The position numbers and the translations under genes were made by a program. Below the pieces are notes generated by a model, which saw only the letters and a program-made list of their open reading frames with translations, did no database searches and was not told where the DNA came from. DNA of 64,000 nt, taken from NCBI RefSeq assembly GCF_009831415.1, contig NZ_CP043727.1, positions 2,232,001 to 2,296,000 of the forward strand. Reading direction: 5' to 3'. Below are positions 59,149-64,000 of the stretch, in pieces (position 1 is the first letter of the stretch; each line of letters opens with the position of its first letter). This DNA comes from Yersinia canariae (GTDB taxonomy: Bacteria > Pseudomonadota > Gammaproteobacteria > Enterobacterales > Enterobacteriaceae).

Positions 59149-59250
59149 TTACGGCGCGCTGCCGACCACCACCACTACCACGCGCACGACGACTACCGCG
59201 TCAACATGCGCGGTGTTTAGTAGAGCGAAATGAGTAGAGGAATAGTTCAC
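59149..59250 (-). CDS. ivbL: ilvBN leader peptide IvbL
   Basis: The leader peptide carries two valine runs around an arginine (AVVVVRVVVVVV) and ends GSAP, as in E. coli IvbL (AVVVVRVVVVVGNAP). When valyl-tRNA is scarce the ribosome stalls here and the terminator cannot form. A GTG at 59250 gives 33 aa, near the 32 of E. coli, and has GAG about 9 nt upstream; an in-frame ATG at 59262 gives 37 aa. The start is uncertain but the frame is not. Confidence 0.9.
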   Translation of the reverse strand: MNYSSTHFALLNTAHVDAVVVVRVVVVVVGSAP

Positions 59251-59599
59251 GAGGTATCTCATCAATAAGTGTAATAAGCCTTAAAAGATAAACACGATTT
59301 GTAAAAAGGTACAAGAGTGCTTAATGAGAAGAGTGCAAAAATCTAAGATTGATCACAGAGTGACTTGAGCAGGCATTGCAAGGTTATTTCTTAATCTATT
59401 GAAAATAAACAAAATTAATTAAATTTTTATTATTGCCATTGTTACCTTGTTTGAGTTCAAAAAAATGAGGCGGCTTCATTTTTTGTTACGGCTAAATTCT
59501 AAGGAATCGGGTTTTGTTTATGCCTTGTTTAAATTTTAAACATTAAGGTGGCAGTTCTTAGCTTGAATGGAATAACCTGATAAGACGCAGAAGGGACTT
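59251..59599. other. Intergenic region ivbL / DUF1460 gene
   Basis: This AT-rich region of about 350 bp holds the ilvBN promoter and the promoter of the DUF1460 gene. I see no gene or clear operator in it. Confidence 0.4.
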
Positions 59600-60394
59600 A
59601 TGCATAAATCATTATCTTTGGCTTTAATTGCTGTTTTAGCCGGCTGTGGCGCGAAAAATAGCGCACATGAACAAGTCGATATTGATAATTACACGGCTAA
59701 TCGAATCACTTACATCATAGAAACTCAAGTTAAACAAACGGATCATCGCTATCCCGGAGAGGTGATTAATAAAGTCTCCGCTGCGTTTTTGGGAACCCCT
59801 TATAAAGCGGATATGTTGATTGGATCGCCGACAAAACCTGAGAAATTAGTGATAGATTTCAGAGGGCTGGATTGTTTTACTTATCTTGATTATGTTAACT
59901 CGCTGCGGAAGGCTACAGATACAACCGATTTTGTGCAGCAGCTTATAAGTACTCGCTATATTAACAGTGATATTAGCTACAAAAATCGCAAACATTTCTT
60001 CACTGATTGGTCACACCAACCGCCATTAAATGCGCAAGATGTTACTGCAAAGATAAGTTCTCATGCCGTGACCGTCACTAAGTTCCTGAATCAAAAAAAG
60101 GATGGTAGTGAATTTATTCCGACATTAGGTATCGTTAAACGGGATGTTGTTTATATCCCGGCGGAGTTCATTAATGAAACTGTTGTTAGCCAATTAAAAA
60201 CCGGTGATTACATTGGTATTTATACCAAAATAGAGGGATTAGATGTCACTCATACAGGTATTTTTATTATGACGCCTGATGGGCCGATGCTCCGTAATGC
60301 TTCTTCGTTGCAAAAGAATATGAAAGTTGTTGATTCGCCCTTTATTCAATATGTGAAAGATAAACCCGGGATTGTCGTGCTGAGAGCGCTATAA
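59600..60394 (+). CDS. DUF1460 lipoprotein, putative cell-wall peptidase/amidase
   Basis: This 264-aa lipoprotein has the lipobox LAGC (C16; G17 follows). The DUF1460 domain, an NlpC/P60-like fold with N-acetylmuramoyl-L-alanine amidase-like activity in characterised members, shows the likely nucleophile C92 in GLDCFTYLDYV and H218 in DVTHTGIF. It is followed after 77 bp by an AmiD-like amidase, so the two probably act on peptidoglycan turnover together. GAAGGGAC lies before the ATG. Confidence 0.8.
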   Translation: MHKSLSLALIAVLAGCGAKNSAHEQVDIDNYTANRITYIIETQVKQTDHRYPGEVINKVSAAFLGTPYKADMLIGSPTKPEKLVIDFRGLDCFTYLDYVNSLRKATDTTDFVQQLISTRYINSDISYKNRKHFFTDWSHQPPLNAQDVTAKISSHAVTVTKFLNQKKDGSEFIPTLGIVKRDVVYIPAEFINETVVSQLKTGDYIGIYTKIEGLDVTHTGIFIMTPDGPMLRNASSLQKNMKVVDSPFIQYVKDKPGIVVLRAL

Positions 60395-60471
60395 AACTGG
60401 CATTATCTCTCCTCACTAAATAATATTATTTGATATGTATTAGCTGATTTTTAAATTACAAGGAGTTCAAT

Positions 60472-61242
60472 ATGTATATGATTGACTATAATAATTTTCG
60501 CGCTATCAAATCATTTAATTCACGAGTGCGCTTCTTAGTCTTGCACTACACCGCCGAGAATTTTGAAAACTCTATCCATTCCTTAACTGGCAATAATGTC
60601 AGTGTTCATTACTTAGTCCCCGACCTTAATGATGAGAGTTATAAGAAAGCGGGATTTAATGACATGCGAATATTTAACCTGGTGGATGAAAATGCGCGGG
60701 CCTGGCATGTGGGCGTCAGCAGTTGGGCAGGGCGCACTAATCTTAATGATACTTCCATCGGGATTGAAATTGTCAACTTAGCTACTGAACAGGGTGGTGT
60801 TTTTGATTTTCCACCGTATCCAGAAAACCAGATTGCAGCAGTAAAACAGTTGGCGGCAAATATATTACAGCGCTACCCTGATATATCGCCGACACATGTG
60901 GTGGCTCACTCAGATATTGCCCCAACTCGCAAGAGTGATCCTGGGCCAAAGTTTCCTTGGCTGGAATTGTATAACGACGGCATTGGTGCCTGGTATGACC
61001 CTGATACCAAAGAAAAATTTACTCAAGAGTTTACTCAGCAAGGATTACCGACTAAATCTGACTTACTGGGCCACTTCAATACTTATGGCTACGATATTTC
61101 CATCGCCAGTAGTGATGATGGCTATCAGCATCTGGTTCGCGCATTTCAGCTACACTTTCGGCCTGCGGACTACGGTGGTCATATTGATATTGAAACGGCG
61201 GCTATTCTCTATGCTTTGGTTGAAAAATATTTTCCGGCCTAG
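60472..61242 (+). CDS. AmiD-like N-acetylmuramoyl-L-alanine amidase without signal peptide
   Basis: This 256-aa protein has an Amidase_2 domain: zinc ligands H25 (LVLHYT), H146 (VVAHSDIAP) and D156 (KSDPGPKFPW), with catalytic E99 (IGIEIVN) and K154. A C-terminal peptidoglycan-binding domain (about 185-255) has AFQLHFRP, nearly the same as in E. coli AmiD. E. coli AmiD is an outer-membrane lipoprotein, but this protein starts directly with MYMIDYNNFR and has AAGGAG at ideal spacing, so no signal peptide is present. It may be cytoplasmic or exported by another route. The DUF1460 lipoprotein gene precedes it. Confidence 0.85.
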   Translation: MYMIDYNNFRAIKSFNSRVRFLVLHYTAENFENSIHSLTGNNVSVHYLVPDLNDESYKKAGFNDMRIFNLVDENARAWHVGVSSWAGRTNLNDTSIGIEIVNLATEQGGVFDFPPYPENQIAAVKQLAANILQRYPDISPTHVVAHSDIAPTRKSDPGPKFPWLELYNDGIGAWYDPDTKEKFTQEFTQQGLPTKSDLLGHFNTYGYDISIASSDDGYQHLVRAFQLHFRPADYGGHIDIETAAILYALVEKYFPA

Positions 61243-61345
61243 CGTTAGTGGTGAAATTATAACAAACTAAATATCGGCTCTCCATTCCCAACATCTGATC
61301 GGGAATGGAGGCTATTTATAATGAGGGTAATCTGTGACAGTGGGC

Positions 61346-63769
61346 TTAATGAATATGGGGTTGCTTAATCAACGCTAATATAGCGGCTAAATGTTCACGA
61401 TGCTGCTCACTGATTTCAGTGCTGGCCGAATATCCCTCATTGTGAATAATCATTTCGCCTAAGCCGACCAACCAGTCATAAATATAAAATGCCGTATTAT
61501 TAGTTGGGGTGAGGGCCAGTTTGGTCAGCCGGTGAGATGCCCCTAAAGGAGATACTGATTTAGGTGGTTGAGCAAAAATCTTATGGCCTCGATTAATTCG
61601 ACTATCTGGCCGCTGGGCTTCATTGATTTGCAAGAACCCCAGCCATGCAACGAAATCACCTAATACCGTCAGGGCACGAGACACCTGGCGATCAGCTTTA
61701 GTATCACGGTGCAAACCAACTTGCTCATTATCGGCCAGTATCTTGACCAATTGCCCGGTGATATCCAATCTGATACTGGCGGTTATTAACTCAGCCACCA
61801 GTAGCTCAATGGTAGGTTTGGTGATACCCAAAAGCTCAATGAGCGGGCTGTTATCCGGTAACTGCCGCAGGTGATTGACCCAGTAACGCTGCACATTCGC
61901 GGCGTACTCAGCTTCATAATCGCCGCCCGCTGGTGTCGTCGCTGCGGTGGGTTGTTCAGAAGATAAAGGCTGGTCGCTGAATAAATCGATATCAATACCA
62001 ATACTGAATGGCTCGTTATTCATTGCGGTGGGGGTGGCGAGCTCTACAGCACGGTTTTGCTGCTGCAAATATAAGGCACGCAACTCATCACGCGAGGGTA
62101 ACAATCGCTCCAATAGCTCGCCATGCAGGCCTGTGCGGGTTTGTAGTGCTTTAAGCAGTGTTTCAGCGATACGGTGTTTTTGTTGCAACTCATTACTGGC
62201 AGGTTGAGACCAGCCCGCCAGCACATTGTCTGTCAGATCTCGTTGTATTTCATTAAGTTGCTCGGAAATACGTTCAGCCTTAATGTCACGGCGAATTTCT
62301 TGTGTCAGATAAGCCACCATTCGCTCAATGCCACGAGTATCTAATGCCAACATAGTGCCCCAACTGTCACCGGGGTTACCAACATAGCGCTGTACTGCTT
62401 CGTCATGATTCTTCACACCATCTGAAGTAATTCGCTGATCAAAAGGTGTCAACGCCCAGATAAGCCCCGGATTTCGGCGCGAACGCACTTGTGTATTTTC
62501 GCCCTGAGACTGTTTAACCCAATAATCGAGTGTTTTGCCCACGGCTTTGACTTCGGCACGGCTGCTGGCTGCATTACATACCAATAACAGGTTTATTTGT
62601 TGCTTGTCGGTATAGCGCTCAAGTAGATAGGCGTTCTTGGCATGTGACAACGAAGATGCCAATGGATACGACTGATGCTCAAGCTGAGTTGGGATCTCAA
62701 ATTCGTCGCTAAAATCGGGGAAATCCAATAAATCAATGGATTCAAATGCATTTTCGACAGCAGACATTGGCAAGGGAATCTGTAACTCAATTGACAGGAG
62801 TGTTAATTCCGCAAGTGACAACGTCACTGGGTTGCCAGCATTGTTGTCTTTCAGCGGCAGCACTTGTATATCGGTATCTGCAGGGGTATTGAGGTAGTTA
62901 AGCGCAGCGACATTCATGACTCCGTTGGCCGGCAACAGCATATTGTCAACGATCACACTAAGAGGTGCTAGTATTCGCGGTGCGCCACCTAAGTGCTGCA
63001 AAGTATAGGAAAAATGGCGATAAGTATCAGTCAGCGGCTTTGACTCCGCCCACAGTAGTGAGAATAAAATAGCCCGGTCATCAATACTTAAATAAGGTGC
63101 CAATTCAATGGCGATAGGCCAGAAATGCGAATCCAAACTCCGCTGGCGCACTGCGTCATGGCGAGCTAAATAATCCCAAAGGCTGATGACATCATCACGG
63201 GTAACGCCGGCAATGGCTTGCGGCTGCTTGCGCATCACCAACTGCTGCAGATGGTCGGTAATATGCTGTTCATCCGGTGAATGCTTACGGGTTTGTTGTT
63301 GATTATCCTGTAAGGACACCTTCGCCACAATTTTAGCAACATCCACTTCATTGAGCAGAGACAGTTGTACCGGATGGCTGTCATGATTAATCGCCGTTTG
63401 ATGGCTAAAACGGACAACCAGCCCACTGGATTGATAGCCGGGCTTAATTTGCTGCCAAAAGTTGAGTGTTTTTCCCGCGAGAGTGGTTTCCAATTGCCCG
63501 TGTTCGTCAGCAATCAATGCAGAAATCAGATGCTGTTTCCCGGCAGAAGATTGCCCTATAAATCCAATACTCATGGGGGTTAACGCCATGTCAGACAGAT
63601 GGCGTGCTTTATTACGATGGCGACGTAATTTGACCACCAATTGGTCGGCTTCGATATCCAGTCGGAGGGCATGTTGGCGCGTATGGTTAATCCAATCAAT
63701 CGTCTGATCAATGCCTTGGGTAACCTGTAAAAGCTGGCTATTGAGCTGTCGGCTGGTTAATGATTTCAT
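61346..63769 (-). CDS. srfC: SrfC-family putative virulence factor
   Basis: This 807-aa protein matches the SrfC family encoded in srfABC operons, first found as SsrB-regulated genes in Salmonella. The N-terminal 60 residues form a charged helix, possibly coiled coil. A P-loop-like GQSSAGKQ at 72-79 suggests a dynamin-like NTPase, though the usual serine/threonine after lysine is glutamine. Later segments include ATTPAGGDYEAEYAANVQRY. It overlaps srfB by 4 bp. Biochemical role is unknown. Confidence 0.8.
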   Translation of the reverse strand: MKSLTSRQLNSQLLQVTQGIDQTIDWINHTRQHALRLDIEADQLVVKLRRHRNKARHLSDMALTPMSIGFIGQSSAGKQHLISALIADEHGQLETTLAGKTLNFWQQIKPGYQSSGLVVRFSHQTAINHDSHPVQLSLLNEVDVAKIVAKVSLQDNQQQTRKHSPDEQHITDHLQQLVMRKQPQAIAGVTRDDVISLWDYLARHDAVRQRSLDSHFWPIAIELAPYLSIDDRAILFSLLWAESKPLTDTYRHFSYTLQHLGGAPRILAPLSVIVDNMLLPANGVMNVAALNYLNTPADTDIQVLPLKDNNAGNPVTLSLAELTLLSIELQIPLPMSAVENAFESIDLLDFPDFSDEFEIPTQLEHQSYPLASSLSHAKNAYLLERYTDKQQINLLLVCNAASSRAEVKAVGKTLDYWVKQSQGENTQVRSRRNPGLIWALTPFDQRITSDGVKNHDEAVQRYVGNPGDSWGTMLALDTRGIERMVAYLTQEIRRDIKAERISEQLNEIQRDLTDNVLAGWSQPASNELQQKHRIAETLLKALQTRTGLHGELLERLLPSRDELRALYLQQQNRAVELATPTAMNNEPFSIGIDIDLFSDQPLSSEQPTAATTPAGGDYEAEYAANVQRYWVNHLRQLPDNSPLIELLGITKPTIELLVAELITASIRLDITGQLVKILADNEQVGLHRDTKADRQVSRALTVLGDFVAWLGFLQINEAQRPDSRINRGHKIFAQPPKSVSPLGASHRLTKLALTPTNNTAFYIYDWLVGLGEMIIHNEGYSASTEISEQHREHLAAILALIKQPHIH

Positions 63770-64000
63770 TTTTTAAATACGCTCCCACTATCAATCCAAT
63801 AATGGGTTGATGCTGAACCATTGCTGGCTAGTGTGTTTAGCTTGAGACGCAGATGATGCAATGGAACACGGCTGCCATCTTGCAGTACCGCGTCGGCTAT
63901 CTCAAAACGTTCCGGGCTGCTATTTTTATCAATAACGCTTCTATCAATAACGTTTTTATCCGCTTTAGTCAGTTTCAATCTGACATGCAATGCACTGTCA
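63766..64000 (-). CDS. srfB: SrfB-family protein (3' part)
   Basis: The last 77 residues of an open frame run to the right edge. It ends HYWIDSGSVFKK and its TGA overlaps the srfC ATG, the tight arrangement of srfB-srfC. Identification rests on position before srfC; the visible part is too short to judge otherwise. Confidence 0.65.
   Translation of the reverse strand, partial: DSALHVRLKLTKADKNVIDRSVIDKNSSPERFEIADAVLQDGSRVPLHHLRLKLNTLASNGSASTHYWIDSGSVFKK

Overview
The window is chromosomal DNA from an enterobacterium, most likely a Yersinia species. Gene content and order (tyrR-tpx-ycjG-mpaA-mppA, zntB-fnrS-ttcA, nifJ, ldhA-ydbH-ynbE-ydbL-azoR-hrpA, ydgD-ydgU-asr, rstAB-ydgI-ydgH-pntAB-uspE-fnr-ogt) are a rearranged version of the Escherichia coli tyrR-to-rstAB region. 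The proteins resemble Yersinia homologues as I remember them. The genus is an inference from family knowledge; no search was run. I see no rRNA, tRNA, CRISPR array, insertion sequence or intact prophage.

Layout. 1-5.4 kb: 3' end of tyrR, thiol peroxidase, and the murein-peptide recycling set ycjG, mpaA, mppA. 5.4-8.5 kb: an unknown two-gene membrane-protein unit, zntB, the anaerobic small RNA FnrS with its FNR site, and ttcA. 8.6-10.6 kb: an AT-rich accessory patch with a phosphatidylinositol-specific phospholipase C-like protein and a PAS-LuxR regulator. 10.8-21.7 kb: nifJ, an EmrE-like efflux pump, an MgtC-like protein, a DUF333 lipoprotein, ldhA, ydbH-ynbE-ydbL and azoR. 22.0-23.3 kb: a stand-alone protein whose C-terminal half carries the catalytic spacing of the CNF family of Rho deamidases, inserted between azoR and hrpA. 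23.4-31.7 kb: hrpA, a RelE/Xre-type toxin-antitoxin pair, ydgD, the tiny ydgU, asr and an M32 carboxypeptidase. 31.8-43.2 kb: rstBA, an orphan gene, ydgI, ydgH, pntAB, uspE, fnr and ogt. 43.5-48.0 kb: an N-formylglutamate amidohydrolase-like gene, a DUF523 gene, LexA-controlled sbmC, a short-chain dehydrogenase and phoA with a Pho box. 48.1-51.6 kb: a deoxyribose-type operon deoK-deoP-deoX with DeoR-like operators and a CRP site. 51.6-56.9 kb: a 2-oxoglutarate oxygenase divergent from a LysR regulator, an orphan TerB-domain protein and yjjG. 57.0-59.3 kb: the ivbL-ilvB-ilvN attenuated operon. 59.6-64 kb: two cell-wall hydrolases (a DUF1460 lipoprotein and an AmiD homologue without a signal peptide) facing the end of a srfB-srfC operon.

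Several parts connect. FNR is encoded here, and FNR sites lie before fnr and before fnrS, the latter at -41.5. RstA is encoded here, and an RstA box lies upstream of asr. MpaA, YcjG and MppA form a murein tripeptide recycling route, and two further peptidoglycan hydrolases sit at the right end.

The most interesting item is the CNF-like protein at 22036-23262. Its Val, Cys and His sit at the same mutual distances (33 and 15 residues) as V833, C866 and H881 of CNF1, in a protein less than half the length of CNF toxins and without a visible translocation module. Also notable are the signal-less PI-PLC, the signal-less AmiD homologue beside srfBC, the orphan TerB protein, and two unrelated 15-bp tandem repeat clusters.
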